From Fibrobacter intestinalis (lineage in GTDB: Bacteria > Fibrobacterota > Fibrobacteria > Fibrobacterales > Fibrobacteraceae), in contig NZ_FUWU01000007.1 in NCBI RefSeq assembly GCF_900167415.1, positions 21,744 to 85,743 of the forward strand: a stretch of 64,000 nt of DNA, read 5' to 3'. Positions 9,411 to 18,331 of the stretch are shown piece after piece. The stretch's first letter is position 1; each line of letters starts with the position of its first letter. The translations under genes were made by a program, and so were the position numbers. The notes beneath the pieces are model-generated. The model had not been told where the DNA came from and ran no database searches. It saw only the letters and a program-made list of their open reading frames with translations.

Positions 9411-9478
9411 GATAACGCCGTGGCAATCCTATCTACAAAAAAAAGGATTGCTTCACCCCTGCGGGGTTCGCAATGACG
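9393..9478. repeat. Dispersed palindromic repeat (GTCATTGCGAG...GCAATGAC)
   Basis: GTCATTGCGAGG at the left and GGTTCGCAATGAC at the right form a long imperfect inverted repeat with GGCAATC/GGATTGC inside. Relatives lie at about 9943-10075, 10152-10225 and, as half a copy, 48722-48760. The pattern belongs to a class of palindromic intergenic repeats seen in many bacteria. Confidence 0.75.
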
Positions 9479-9480
9479 TA

Positions 9481-9767
9481 AAATCCCCAGCGAGAGTTTG
9501 GGCAAATGAAAAAACGCCCAAAAATCTCTAGGCAGCTCGTGGGCAAACGTAAAAACGCTCAAAAATCTCTAGGCAGCTCGTGGGCGAACGTAAAAACGCC
9601 CAAAAATCTCTAGGCAGCTCGTGGGCGAACGTAAAAACGCCCGAAAATCTCCAGCGGGCTTGTGGGCGAACGTAAAAACGCCCGAAAATCTCCAGCGGGC
9701 TTGTGGGCAAGCGTAAAAACGCCCAAAAATTGTCAGCGAGGTCGTGGGAAACCGGAAAAACGCCAAA
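9481..9767 (+). repeat. Tandem array, seven units of exactly 41 bp
   Basis: Units start at 9481, 9522, 9563, 9604, 9645, 9686 and 9727. Each begins AAATC and holds GTGGGCGAACG then AAAAACGCCC, so each unit has a GGGCG/CGCCC hairpin. The central units are almost identical and the ends more diverged. A single extra unit occurs at about 10078. Because 41 is not a multiple of three, the open frames over it rotate through all frames and are not genes. Confidence 0.9.
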
Positions 9768-9806
9768 ACACAATGGCGGAGCAATCCTTGCCGGCATCCC
9801 GTCATT

Positions 9807-9958
9807 GCGAGATGCTCGCTTTCCCATGAGTCTTGGGAACTTGTTCCCTTAGACGAATTGTCCCTTCCAGGGATACTTCAACTACGGAATCGGAGATTCC
9901 TAGTTTCAGGGATGCAAAGCCGTGGCAATTCTTGCTGGCACCTCGTCATTGCGAGGAG
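9807..9958 (+). repeat. About 150-bp direct repeat, right copy
   Basis: This is the second copy of the 9258-9410 block, running into the next palindromic repeat with the same CACCTCGTCATTGCGAGG junction. Confidence 0.85.
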
Positions 9959-10225
9959 CGTAGCGACGTGGCAATCTTGTCTGCGTGAAAAGGATTGCTT
10001 CTACACTTCGACTATAACTCCACTAAGTCAATAAATTGACAAGTTCGTATAACCCCTGCGGGGTTAGCAATGACGAAAAAATCCCCAGCGAGTTCGTGGG
10101 CAATCGGAAAAAACGCTAGGCACAATAGCTAAGCAATCCATGCGGTCCATTCGTCATTGCGAGGAGCAGAGCGACGAAACAATTGAAAAGGATTACTTCA
10201 TCCCTCCGGGGTTCGCAATGACGGA
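9943..10225. repeat. Two further palindromic GTCATTGCGAG-type repeats
   Basis: One copy spans about 9943-10075, with an insertion of about 50 bases near its centre. Another spans about 10152-10225. Each ends in GGGGTTCGCAATGAC or GGGGTTAGCAATGAC. The stretch 9106-10682 as a whole carries only repeats and no gene I can support. Confidence 0.7.
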
Positions 10226-10380
10226 AAAACGTTCGGCATAACAACTGTAGCCGTTTTCACGTGCATACAAGCCGAAACTTTTTGCTGTGGTCAAATTTTC
10301 ACATAAAAACGAGCCATTTGGGCTTGGATGCGGAGCTTTTATGGAAAATTGCCGTTTGCGTAAACTTGTTGAAAATTTTA

Positions 10381-10525
10381 GGGATTTATATACGATCTTC
10401 CACCAAATACTCTCAATTAAAAATTTTTTCAAAGTGTGAACATCTTTTTCGCAAAGTGGAACGTTTTTTTTCAATACAGGAATTTCTTTTTCACAAGGAA
10501 AATTTCTTCTCGCAGACTGCGAGGT
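10381..10525 (+). repeat. About 140-bp direct repeat, right copy
   Basis: This is the second copy of the 9128-9270 block and closes the repeat island. Confidence 0.85.
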
Positions 10526-10589
10526 GTTTTGCATTCTGACTAGCCGTTTCTCCTATATTTCCAACTCCCCACTACCTCCTGATCACTAG

Positions 10590-10675
10590 TCGCTAACCAT
10601 GGTTCGACAACCGGTTGCTGAGCCTGTCGAAGCACACCAACCAAGCAAATCGAGGTGGAATTTTATATATAAATC
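10590..10675. repeat. Composite dispersed repeat, second copy
   Basis: It shares both units with 3393-3500: GCTGAGCCTGTCGAAG at about 10617, and the second block at about 10634-10670 running to the end of the flanking glycosyltransferase gene. Confidence 0.7.
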
Positions 10676-10682
10676 CCAAATT

Positions 10683-11828
10683 TTAACGGTCCAGAATAGA
10701 ATAGAGAAAAGCGCTTAATTTATCGGCAACCGTTTTAAGGCTGTATTTTTCCAATAATTTCGCCACTTTCTCCCGGTCGTATTCGTACTTGCCCGAAAAG
10801 ACTTCGTCCAAAACCGCCAAATAGCCATCCACGTTATCCGCCGGGGAGACCAGCGGGCAAACTCCTGCAAAAATTTCCTTTAATGCGGTCGTATCGGCGC
10901 AAACGACGGGCGTTCCGCAAGCAATCGCTTCCAAAGGAGGCAAACCAAAACCTTCAAAGAAAGAAGGCATGACAAATAAATCGGCATGGCGGTAGAATTC
11001 CCGAAGCATCGGTGCTGCCAGATTGGAAAAATGGAAAACATTATGCAAATCAAGCACTTCCATTTCCCGACGGATTCGGGATGTCATCTTTCCAATTCGT
11101 ACAAACGCCACATTGGGACGTTTTTCCGCCATTTTCAAAAAAGTTCCAATGTTCTTCCTCGATTCGGGAAGGCTGACATTCAGCACCAGAGCACGAAATC
11201 CCCGAATCCCCAAATCCGCGCAAAAAGATTCCCGCTTGGCGCGATATATCATTCGGTCCGGCTGCAGATTGTAAAAAAGAGAATTGAGCGGAAGCCCGAC
11301 CACGGCGTTCGGGCGACCGGCGATTTTATAATATTTTTCCGCTTCGCCCTTGGAATAATTGGAGTTGTAAACAAAGCCGTCCGCCTTTGCAGAAGGTGCG
11401 GCGTAAAGCCAGGAAATCAATTTATACTTGGGATTGAAAGGATAAAGAGTTTCGGCAAAAGTATCGTGAACGAGCACCACCGTCTTGGCGTTCGGGCAAG
11501 TTCTTTTGGCGACGGGAACCAAAAAACCGATCTCGGGGCGGATGAAAAAAACAATCGTCGGATTTGACTTTTGAAGAAACTCGGCAAAGGGCGCGCGAAA
11601 TTTGTAGAATCCAGAAAGAAGGGAGTCCGCCCAAATCGATTCGCTTTTGATGCCGCGCTCTTCTGGAGAAATCCCGTTGTTTTCCGGAAAATACTTGGGC
11701 GTTTTAATCCATAAAATTAAAACATCAAAGTCGGCAAAGAGGGTTCGTTCCAAATCCAAAGCCAAACGCCCAAAACTGGTTCTCGTGTTTTTATCGCATA
11801 CGATGACGATTTTCTTTTTTTGCACCAT
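10683..11828 (-). CDS. Glycosyltransferase, GT4/GT-B family
   Basis: A 381-residue GT-B retaining glycosyltransferase, probably cytoplasmic, in surface polysaccharide assembly. The N-terminal Rossmann half starts KKIVIVCDKNTRTSFGR and contains TVVLVHDTF. The C-terminal half has ALVLNVSLPESRKNIGTFL, HADLFVMPSFFEGFGLPPLE (the E-x7-E nucleotide-sugar signature), then AIACGTPVVCADTTALKEI. It is the last of four glycosyltransferase genes on this strand, 92 bases after its neighbour. The specific sugar cannot be inferred. Confidence 0.85.
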   Translation of the reverse strand: MVQKKKIVIVCDKNTRTSFGRLALDLERTLFADFDVLILWIKTPKYFPENNGISPEERGIKSESIWADSLLSGFYKFRAPFAEFLQKSNPTIVFFIRPEIGFLVPVAKRTCPNAKTVVLVHDTFAETLYPFNPKYKLISWLYAAPSAKADGFVYNSNYSKGEAEKYYKIAGRPNAVVGLPLNSLFYNLQPDRMIYRAKRESFCADLGIRGFRALVLNVSLPESRKNIGTFLKMAEKRPNVAFVRIGKMTSRIRREMEVLDLHNVFHFSNLAAPMLREFYRHADLFVMPSFFEGFGLPPLEAIACGTPVVCADTTALKEIFAGVCPLVSPADNVDGYLAVLDEVFSGKYEYDREKVAKLLEKYSLKTVADKLSAFLYSILDR

Positions 11829-11920
11829 ATAAGCAATTATACTATTTTCAAAAGCTTTTGCCCAACGGATTCTTCACACCGGCATTCCGTTTTCCCTAAG
11901 CCGACAGGCAAAAGAGAATT

Positions 11921-12856
11921 TTACTTTTTGGAAAAAGGAAAAAGTCCCAAGGCAAAAAGAAATAAGGTAAAATGGAGCTTCACGCGATTTCTTGCGTCCG
12001 CTGAAAACGGCACTCGAGGAAGCGAAAATAGCACACGAAGCGAACTGCGAACCGCGCGAAATGTTCGCGAAAGAACGACGCCTTTGAAGCCATAATGCTT
12101 GCGATAAAAATACAGTTGCGAGGAATCGTGTTGCAAACTGCGCGAAAGAACGTTTTTCGCAGAGCCTCCGCCCAGATGGATGATGGAAGTTTTAAAATCA
12201 ATCAAAAAGCGGATTTGAAAACGGTGCGCCCGATACGCCCAGTCCACATCTTCGTAATACATGAAAATATTTTCGTCAAAACCGCCCACCTTATTCCAGG
12301 TTTCCCTTGTCATCATCCAAGCCGCCGCATTAGTCCACTGGGCTTCATAAAAGGACGTGCCGGATATGGGTTTTATTTCTCCATTCACGTAACGCGACGC
12401 CGATTCCTCGGAACGGAAGGCATTGAAAAAAAATTGCACCGGCGGGATTTTGGAAAACCAGTTTTTTTGAAGACTGCCATCCACATTCAAAAGCCGAGGG
12501 ACCACGACATCATTTGGAAAAAGGGACAAATCTTTTTGCAAAGAAGGAATTGCATTCGGCGAAAGCCGCGTATCATTATTCAAAAATAAAATGGAATCAA
12601 ATGAAAAATTTTCCGGTTGAGCTAAGGCAATTCCTGCATTGTTGGCGGCACCAAATCCCCGATTTTCCTTGGCGCAAAGCAAGCGGACTTCGGGATAATC
12701 CTGAGCAATACGCTCCGGCGTGCCATCTAGACTTCCGTTGTCCACCACAAAAATCTGGAACAATTCCTTGGGATTTTTTAGCAAGTCATCCAGACAATTT
12801 TTGGTTTGTTCCCAATGTCCGTAAGTAACGATAATGATGGCTGTTTTTTGAATCAT
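11921..12856 (-). CDS. Rhamnosyltransferase-like glycosyltransferase, GT2
   Basis: A GT-A family 2 glycosyltransferase resembling WbbL-type rhamnosyltransferases: TAIIIVTYGHWEQTKNCL, IFVVDNGSLDGT, ENRGFGAANNAGI, SILFLNNDTRL (DxD-type NND), then WTNAAAWMMTRETWNKVGGF and MYYEDVDWAYRAH. The start at 12856 gives an ATGA overlap with the stop of the upstream gene, better than the longer frame from 12883, so the two are translationally coupled. The C-terminus is hydrophobic and may contact the membrane. Probably extends an O-antigen or capsule repeat. Confidence 0.85.
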   Translation of the reverse strand: MIQKTAIIIVTYGHWEQTKNCLDDLLKNPKELFQIFVVDNGSLDGTPERIAQDYPEVRLLCAKENRGFGAANNAGIALAQPENFSFDSILFLNNDTRLSPNAIPSLQKDLSLFPNDVVVPRLLNVDGSLQKNWFSKIPPVQFFFNAFRSEESASRYVNGEIKPISGTSFYEAQWTNAAAWMMTRETWNKVGGFDENIFMYYEDVDWAYRAHRFQIRFLIDFKTSIIHLGGGSAKNVLSRSLQHDSSQLYFYRKHYGFKGVVLSRTFRAVRSSLRVLFSLPRVPFSADARNRVKLHFTLFLFALGLFPFSKK

Positions 12857-13803
12857 GATTTCTTCCAAAAAATTTTTGCCCAAGGAAGCCCGATTAAAGA
12901 AAATAAAATCTGTCGGATTCGCGTTTTTAAATTTCGGGGTAAAAAAAGTTCATTCTGATTTTTTAAAATCCAAGGCAGAAAAAGGGGCAGAAATCCCTTT
13001 GTTTGTCTCCCTTGGTGAAGCTTCAGGAGTTTTTGAGCAAAACGGATTTCCCCTTCGGTCAGTGGAATCCTTTCGGCATTTTTCAAAAGGCACAAGACCC
13101 AGTTTTCCTGAATTTTCAAAGTCTGGCTCATGGGCGGAACCGGTTTTCCTCCCACCGCATTGGATTCATGCAAGCGATATTTTACAACGGCTTCGGAAAG
13201 ACGGTAAATGCCGCCATGACGTTCTGCAAGCATGGCAATCCAGCGATCATGCACAGAAACGCCTTCGGGAATGGGCAAAGTTTTGGCCAGCAAAGAAGCT
13301 CTAAATAAAGAAAGGCAACCGGTGACATGATTGATTCCCGCAATCTGCGCTTTGATGGAAACCCTATCCGGAATTCCGTCATAGATTCTCCAGGAAGGCG
13401 CGATTTGTTTACCGAAAGCGTCTATTACCTGTGCATCGCCAAAAGCCAAAGCACTGGAAGGATTTTCAACAAGAGCTTTTTTCAAAAGAGTTAATTTGTT
13501 TGGAATCCATTCGTCGTCCTGATCAGCGAGGGCGATAAAATCGGAATCATCCACATATTGCGAAGCAAAACTTAACGCCTGATGAAACGCGCCTCGGTGC
13601 CCCAGATTTTTTTCACCGCGAAAAATTTTAATAGGCAAAACTTCGGAAAATTTTTCCAAAACGGAAACCGAAGCATCTGTAGAAGCGTCGTCATAAGCCA
13701 CAATCCATTTCGCTTTCTCCGTTTGATTGCAAAGGGATTGCAAAAAAAACGAAAGAAATTTTTCGCCATTATAAGTACAGAGAACGATACAAATCTGATT
13801 CAT
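12853..13803 (-). CDS. Glycosyltransferase family 2
   Basis: A 316-residue GT-A enzyme opening CIVLCTYNGEKFLSFFLQSL, with VAYDDASTDAS as the first acidic motif, FIALADQDDEWIPNKL as the metal/nucleotide motif, NHVTGCLSLFRASLL and VSVHDRWIAMLAE. This pattern is common in polysaccharide clusters next to rhamnosyltransferases. It lies between two other glycosyltransferase genes with a 4-base overlap downstream and a gap of only 2 bases upstream, so it is part of one operon. Confidence 0.87.
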   Translation of the reverse strand: MNQICIVLCTYNGEKFLSFFLQSLCNQTEKAKWIVAYDDASTDASVSVLEKFSEVLPIKIFRGEKNLGHRGAFHQALSFASQYVDDSDFIALADQDDEWIPNKLTLLKKALVENPSSALAFGDAQVIDAFGKQIAPSWRIYDGIPDRVSIKAQIAGINHVTGCLSLFRASLLAKTLPIPEGVSVHDRWIAMLAERHGGIYRLSEAVVKYRLHESNAVGGKPVPPMSQTLKIQENWVLCLLKNAERIPLTEGEIRFAQKLLKLHQGRQTKGFLPLFLPWILKNQNELFLPRNLKTRIRQILFSLIGLPWAKIFWKKS

Positions 13804-13805
13804 AA

Positions 13806-14918
13806 TTACTCTTGAAATATCTGGAGAAAAATTTCTTGTGTCCGTTTTTCAAATTCATCTAGACGACGATTTTTAAACAAGCGTTCCCGGCAAACCATAA
13901 ATTCATCTTCACGAAAACTTTCGGGCAAGTTCCTGATTTTTTGCAGGGCATCCTGAATGTCTTGGGGATTATAAATCATCCAATCCGGCAATTCAAATTC
14001 TTTGACGTATTCAGAATCGGCAACCAAAACAGGAACGCCACAAGCGAAAGATTCAAAAAGAATCATGGGCGTCCCTTCAAAATGGGATGGGATAAAAACA
14101 AGGTGGATTTGATTTTTCAGAATTTCGTGCAATTCACTTTGAGGCATCCAAGAATAAATTTGTACGGAATTTTCAACACCGTATTGATGAATCCGTTTTT
14201 CAAGGGTCTTCTTATTCGGGCCTTCGCCTATAATGCGAAAAGAACAGGGAAAACCCATTCGGGAAAGTTCCCTTGCAAGGGGCGGAATGACATCTTGCCC
14301 TTTTTGCTTAAAATAAATCCGCCCGATAGTCGCTATGGAAAGGGGCTTTATGGGTATCTTAGGCGGTAAAATGGCTTCCCAAGAAACGGGATTGGGAAGA
14401 ATCCAGACTTGTTTTTTCGGACCAATAAAACGGCGCAAAAGTTTTTCTTGGGTTTTTGAAATCACAATCCACTTGAAAATTTTTGGATAAATGAAACGTG
14501 CCAGAAAATCACGAATAAGTCCCAAGGGAGCACCGGATTCCCGCTGCGTAAAAGCCATAGGGAAATAGGATATCAATCGGATTCCCATTTTTTTCGCAAC
14601 CAGAACGGCTGGCAAACAACGTTCGATATTCCCCGGACAAATCACCAGAACTTTCACTTGAAATTTTTTAAAAAGTTCACGCAGAATTTTTTGTTTTTGA
14701 TGGGAACGGTCTCGAAAAATCGGGAACGGCGTACTGGCAAAAAAAGGAAGCGGAACGCTGTGAATTTTTGGCGAAAGATTCTCTAAAAATTTTGCAGAAG
14801 AATGAAAAAAAATGACTTCTGGAAAAATGTCACGAACAAAATTTGCCATTTTAGCCGAAAGCATTTCCTGGCCGCCCCATTCTCTGGCGTCGCTATAAAA
14901 GCAAATTTTTGTATCCAT
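13806..14918 (-). CDS. Glycosyltransferase, GT4/GT-B family
   Basis: First gene of the four-gene glycosyltransferase operon. Features: KICFYSDAREWGGQEMLSAK with the early Gly-rich donor/acceptor loop, LVICPGNIERCLPAVLVAKK, PLSIATIGRIYFKQKGQDVI, FRIIGEGPNKKTLEKRI, then VFIPSHFEGTPMILFESFAC (E-x7-E type) and GVPVLVADSEYVKEF. The start MDTKICFYS is preferred over the ATG three codons earlier. The upstream 170 bases separate it from the divergent Wzi-like gene, so both may be co-controlled. Confidence 0.87.
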   Translation of the reverse strand: MDTKICFYSDAREWGGQEMLSAKMANFVRDIFPEVIFFHSSAKFLENLSPKIHSVPLPFFASTPFPIFRDRSHQKQKILRELFKKFQVKVLVICPGNIERCLPAVLVAKKMGIRLISYFPMAFTQRESGAPLGLIRDFLARFIYPKIFKWIVISKTQEKLLRRFIGPKKQVWILPNPVSWEAILPPKIPIKPLSIATIGRIYFKQKGQDVIPPLARELSRMGFPCSFRIIGEGPNKKTLEKRIHQYGVENSVQIYSWMPQSELHEILKNQIHLVFIPSHFEGTPMILFESFACGVPVLVADSEYVKEFELPDWMIYNPQDIQDALQKIRNLPESFREDEFMVCRERLFKNRRLDEFEKRTQEIFLQIFQE

Positions 14919-15101
14919 TTTTTGCATTGCAGAAAATATAGGTTTTACAAATCCCTTCTGCGTATTCTTTCTTCATTCTTCGGGGGGCCGTCGCCTCTTC
15001 AAGCAAAAGAAACGCCCTTTTTTCAAATCGGCTCTTAAAATTACCGGATTTCATTTTTCATGACTTCTTTTCGCCCTTGAAATTCTAAAATTAAAGCCAT
15101 C

Positions 15102-16511
15102 ATGAAATTGGCGAACTTCCTTTTGCTTTTTTTCGTCGGAACAGTTTTGGCGACTCTTCCCGGCCATATCGGCTTTGGCGACTCCTCCGCTTATTTCCGC
15201 ATTCGAGGAACTCTCGGCGACTCCCTTTCGGTTTCCCGCTTTGACAACACACCGAAAACCGACAAGCACACGGAAAACAGCCTATTCGTGGAGCTCTTTA
15301 TCAACGGTGCGATTACAGACAAATTTACATTTCAAGCGAAGGCTCGCGTATCCAACGACAAAACCTCCCGTAGCTACCAGGATCCGGGCTACAATCCCTA
15401 CAACGGCATTCCCTTTAACGTTCAGAGCGACAATTCCCGAACCTGGGACTATTTTACGGCAAGCAGCCAATTCCGTTTCAACCCATGGGTAAAGCTCATG
15501 GGCGGAGTCGATTATTTGGCATGGGGACCCGCTCGTCGTAATAAGCTGACTCTCAAAGGCGAGAACGTTCACTATCGTCCGTGGATGGATTCAACAGACC
15601 ACATTATGCAGCCCGCGCCAACACCGTATTTGGGATATGAATTTACCATCGGACCTGTAACCTATACGCAATACGCCGGAAAACTTTATCACGACAAGCA
15701 TAAAGACAAATTTTTCCATGCGCACCGCCTCGGCTTGAATCTGCCCGCCCGCATTGAATTTGGGATTAGCGAGACGCTTCTTTATGGTTCTACAGTCGAA
15801 AGAGCCGGCTCGAACGCAAACGAAGATGCCGACAGCACGGACCGCAGTTTTGAATGGATTTATGCGGCACCGTTTGTTCCCTATATTTTTGCACAGCACT
15901 ACACGGGAGACTTAGAAAATACCGGCATCAGTTTTGACATGAGCGTCAAGACGATTCCGAACTGGGAAATCTATGCGGAAATGCTCTGGGACGACATGAA
16001 AAAACCGACCAGCATGTTCGACGATTCCTGGTGGGGAAACAAATGGGCGGCCAGCATCGGCGTCGCGACAGACAACCGTCAAATCGGGCCAGTCCTCTTT
16101 TCGTTCAACTCCGAATTCACTTGGATTGAACCTTGGGTCTATACGCATCACAAGGGAGCAGGATATTCCTATACGCATTACGGCCAAAGTTTTGGTTCCG
16201 AACTTGGTCCCAATTCCCGCGAATTTTACACCGAAATCCGAGCTGCATACAAAGCGGTGGAGCTTTCCTTTTTTGCCTCGAATGTTGCCAAGGATTCCGC
16301 CTTTGGTGGCAACCTTTACGATATCCACACGCCCTACGACAGAACCGATCGTGAATTTTTAGCGAAAGCGAGTACTCTTCACTACCGGGAATTCGGCGTC
16401 GGCGTGCAATGCAAACCGACCGAGTGGCTGTGGCTTCATCTTTCGCAGAGCTTTTACACGGGCGACTATGAAGGCTATCGTTTAAGCGGAAGTGCAGGCA
16501 TCACTTGGTAA
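15102..16511 (+). CDS. Wzi-like capsule-assembly outer-membrane barrel protein
   Basis: A 469-residue exported protein with a signal peptide (MKLANFLLLFFVGTVLA). The rest has the strand-and-turn pattern of an outer-membrane barrel and ends in GSAGITW, an aromatic C-terminus. Segments such as PYLGYEFTIGPVTYTQYAGK, and NWEIYAEMLWDD after YAAPFVPYIFAQHYTG, resemble the Caps_assemb_Wzi family. In E. coli Wzi anchors capsule at the cell surface; that role here is inferred from similarity and the facing glycosyltransferase operon. A TAAAAT hexamer ends 10 bases before the ATG with no clear ribosome site, so the transcript could be leaderless. Confidence 0.65.
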   Translation: MKLANFLLLFFVGTVLATLPGHIGFGDSSAYFRIRGTLGDSLSVSRFDNTPKTDKHTENSLFVELFINGAITDKFTFQAKARVSNDKTSRSYQDPGYNPYNGIPFNVQSDNSRTWDYFTASSQFRFNPWVKLMGGVDYLAWGPARRNKLTLKGENVHYRPWMDSTDHIMQPAPTPYLGYEFTIGPVTYTQYAGKLYHDKHKDKFFHAHRLGLNLPARIEFGISETLLYGSTVERAGSNANEDADSTDRSFEWIYAAPFVPYIFAQHYTGDLENTGISFDMSVKTIPNWEIYAEMLWDDMKKPTSMFDDSWWGNKWAASIGVATDNRQIGPVLFSFNSEFTWIEPWVYTHHKGAGYSYTHYGQSFGSELGPNSREFYTEIRAAYKAVELSFFASNVAKDSAFGGNLYDIHTPYDRTDREFLAKASTLHYREFGVGVQCKPTEWLWLHLSQSFYTGDYEGYRLSGSAGITW

Positions 16512-16656
16512 CTTGGAAAATTTTTCGCAAAACTCGAATAGACAACGGCATCATCGAACTCCTTTGGAAAGCATTCCTTCGTCCATGAAGCATTCTCGTT
16601 CAGCCGTTCCATCCATTTACGTTGTAATTCATCTTTTGATTTTCTAGCTTTAGGAT

Positions 16657-17922
16657 ATGACACAAGACGAAATTCAAAAATATGCGGAAAGCCTGGCCCA
16701 AAAAGCCAGAAGCGCTTCCGCAAAAATTCGCACCATTCCAGCAACTCTCCGAAATCAGGCACTTTCCGAAGTTGCCAAAGCTCTTCGCGAAAACGAAAAA
16801 AAGATTCTTGAAGCCAACGCGCGGGATCTGGAAAATAGCCAAGACAAGCTCTCCCCCGCCAAGCTGGACAGATTGACTCTCAATCCCGAACGCATTGAAA
16901 ACATGGCTCGCGGAGTCGAGGAAATCGCCGCTCTCCCCGATCCTTTGGACAAAGTTTTGGAAAAAAGAACGCTCCAGAACGGAGTGGATATTTCCCGAGT
17001 TACCGTGCCTCTGGGCTGCATTTTTTTCATTTATGAAAGCCGTCCGAATGTGACTATCGACGGTGCTGCACTTTGTTTCAAGTCGGGAAATGCAGTCGTC
17101 TTGCGCGGAGGAAAAGAGTCCCTGCATTCCTCCCAAATTCTCGCCCAGATTTTTCGAGACGCGCTGACCAAAACCGGAATAGATTCCGACGCCGTCCAAC
17201 TCGTCGAAGAGCCCGACCATGCCGTCGTCTCGGCTCTTTTAAAACAATCCGAATATCTGGACTTGGTGATTCCCCGAGGCGGCGAACGGTTGATTCGCGC
17301 CGTCGTCGAACAGAGTTCCATCCCTGTCATCAAGCATTTCAACGGCATTTGCCACATCTATGTGGACAAATCTGCAAATCTGGAAATGGCCGCCAGAATT
17401 GTCGAAAACGCCAAAACGCAACGCCCCGGAACCTGCAATGCCATGGAGACGTTGCTCCTGGACTCCAGCCTTTCCGATAGCGATATGAAGGCGATTCTCG
17501 ATCCGCTTCGCGCTAAAAAAGTGGAAATGTTCGGAGACGCCAAAACCCGAGAACGCATTCCCGATATCAAAGACATCGACGAAAACGCCAATTACCATCA
17601 TGAATATCTTGCGCTCCAGTGCAGCGTCCGCATTGTCGATGGCGTAAAAGAAGCCTGCAAACACATCGAAGAATTTTCGAGCCGCCACACGGAAGCACTC
17701 CTTGCCGAAGATACCGAAGTACAGCGTTATTTTCTCCGCAACGTCGATTCTTCCAGCGTGATGATCAACGCCAGCACGCGACTTGCCGACGGCGGAATTT
17801 ACGGACTCGGTGCAGAAGTCGGCATTTCCACGGATAAAATTCACGCCCGTGGCCCCATGGGAATCGAAAGCCTGTGCACTTACAAATGGATTTTGAACGG
17901 TAACGGTCAATTGAGAAATTAG
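16657..17922 (+). CDS. proA: Gamma-glutamyl phosphate reductase
   Basis: ProA reduces glutamyl-5-phosphate to glutamate-5-semialdehyde with NADPH, the second step of proline synthesis. The 421-residue length is standard. Signatures: VPLGCIFFIYESRPNVTIDG, LCFKSGNAVVLRGGKE, IPVIKHFNGICHIYVD, and RPGTCNAMETLL with the catalytic Cys near residue 260, then GPMGIESLCTYKW at the end. No proB is adjacent. The ATG is only 6 bases after a TAGCTT hexamer, with no spaced Shine-Dalgarno. It is followed after 7 bases by hisI, probably in one transcript. Confidence 0.96.
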   Translation: MTQDEIQKYAESLAQKARSASAKIRTIPATLRNQALSEVAKALRENEKKILEANARDLENSQDKLSPAKLDRLTLNPERIENMARGVEEIAALPDPLDKVLEKRTLQNGVDISRVTVPLGCIFFIYESRPNVTIDGAALCFKSGNAVVLRGGKESLHSSQILAQIFRDALTKTGIDSDAVQLVEEPDHAVVSALLKQSEYLDLVIPRGGERLIRAVVEQSSIPVIKHFNGICHIYVDKSANLEMAARIVENAKTQRPGTCNAMETLLLDSSLSDSDMKAILDPLRAKKVEMFGDAKTRERIPDIKDIDENANYHHEYLALQCSVRIVDGVKEACKHIEEFSSRHTEALLAEDTEVQRYFLRNVDSSSVMINASTRLADGGIYGLGAEVGISTDKIHARGPMGIESLCTYKWILNGNGQLRN

Positions 17923-17929
17923 GCAAAAT

Positions 17930-18280
17930 ATGCAAACCGAAGAAATTTTAAAAGAAGTCAAATACGAAGTTCAATTCGGCGACAAGTTTTTGATTCCCGC
18001 CATCGTTCAGGACGCCGACAAGCACGACGTGCTCATGATGGCCTGGATGGACAAAGAGGCGCTCCGCCGAACCATCGAATGCGGAGAAATGGTTTTCTGG
18101 AGCCGCAGCCGCAAAGAATACTGGCACAAGGGCGATACCAGCGGCAACGTAATGACCGTGATCGATTGGGCTCTGGACTGCGACAGCGATGCGCTTCTTT
18201 TTCGCGTCCGCATGAAAGGTCCACAAGTCGCCTGCCATACCGGCTCCCGCACTTGTTTTTTTAAAAAAGCCGAAAATTAA
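17930..18280 (+). CDS. hisI: Phosphoribosyl-AMP cyclohydrolase
   Basis: HisI opens the adenine ring of phosphoribosyl-AMP in histidine synthesis. The 116-residue protein is a stand-alone HisI without the HisE domain that is fused in enterobacteria. Seen: VLMMAWMDKEAL, FWSRSRKEYWHKGDTSGN, the metal-binding DCDSD (Asp at about 83, 85 and 87) and zinc-binding CHTGSRTC (Cys at about 102 and 109). It sits 7 bases after proA and about 50 before tilS. Confidence 0.97.
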   Translation: MQTEEILKEVKYEVQFGDKFLIPAIVQDADKHDVLMMAWMDKEALRRTIECGEMVFWSRSRKEYWHKGDTSGNVMTVIDWALDCDSDALLFRVRMKGPQVACHTGSRTCFFKKAEN

Positions 18281-18331
18281 TCCGCGGAGTCAAATCCGGC
18301 GGACGCCCCTAAACGACTCCTTCCCCAAGCG

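Noticed and set aside
9481..9827. Repeat protein encoded by the 41-bp array
   Set aside because: 41 is not divisible by three, so each frame changes peptide every unit; no start signal is seen.
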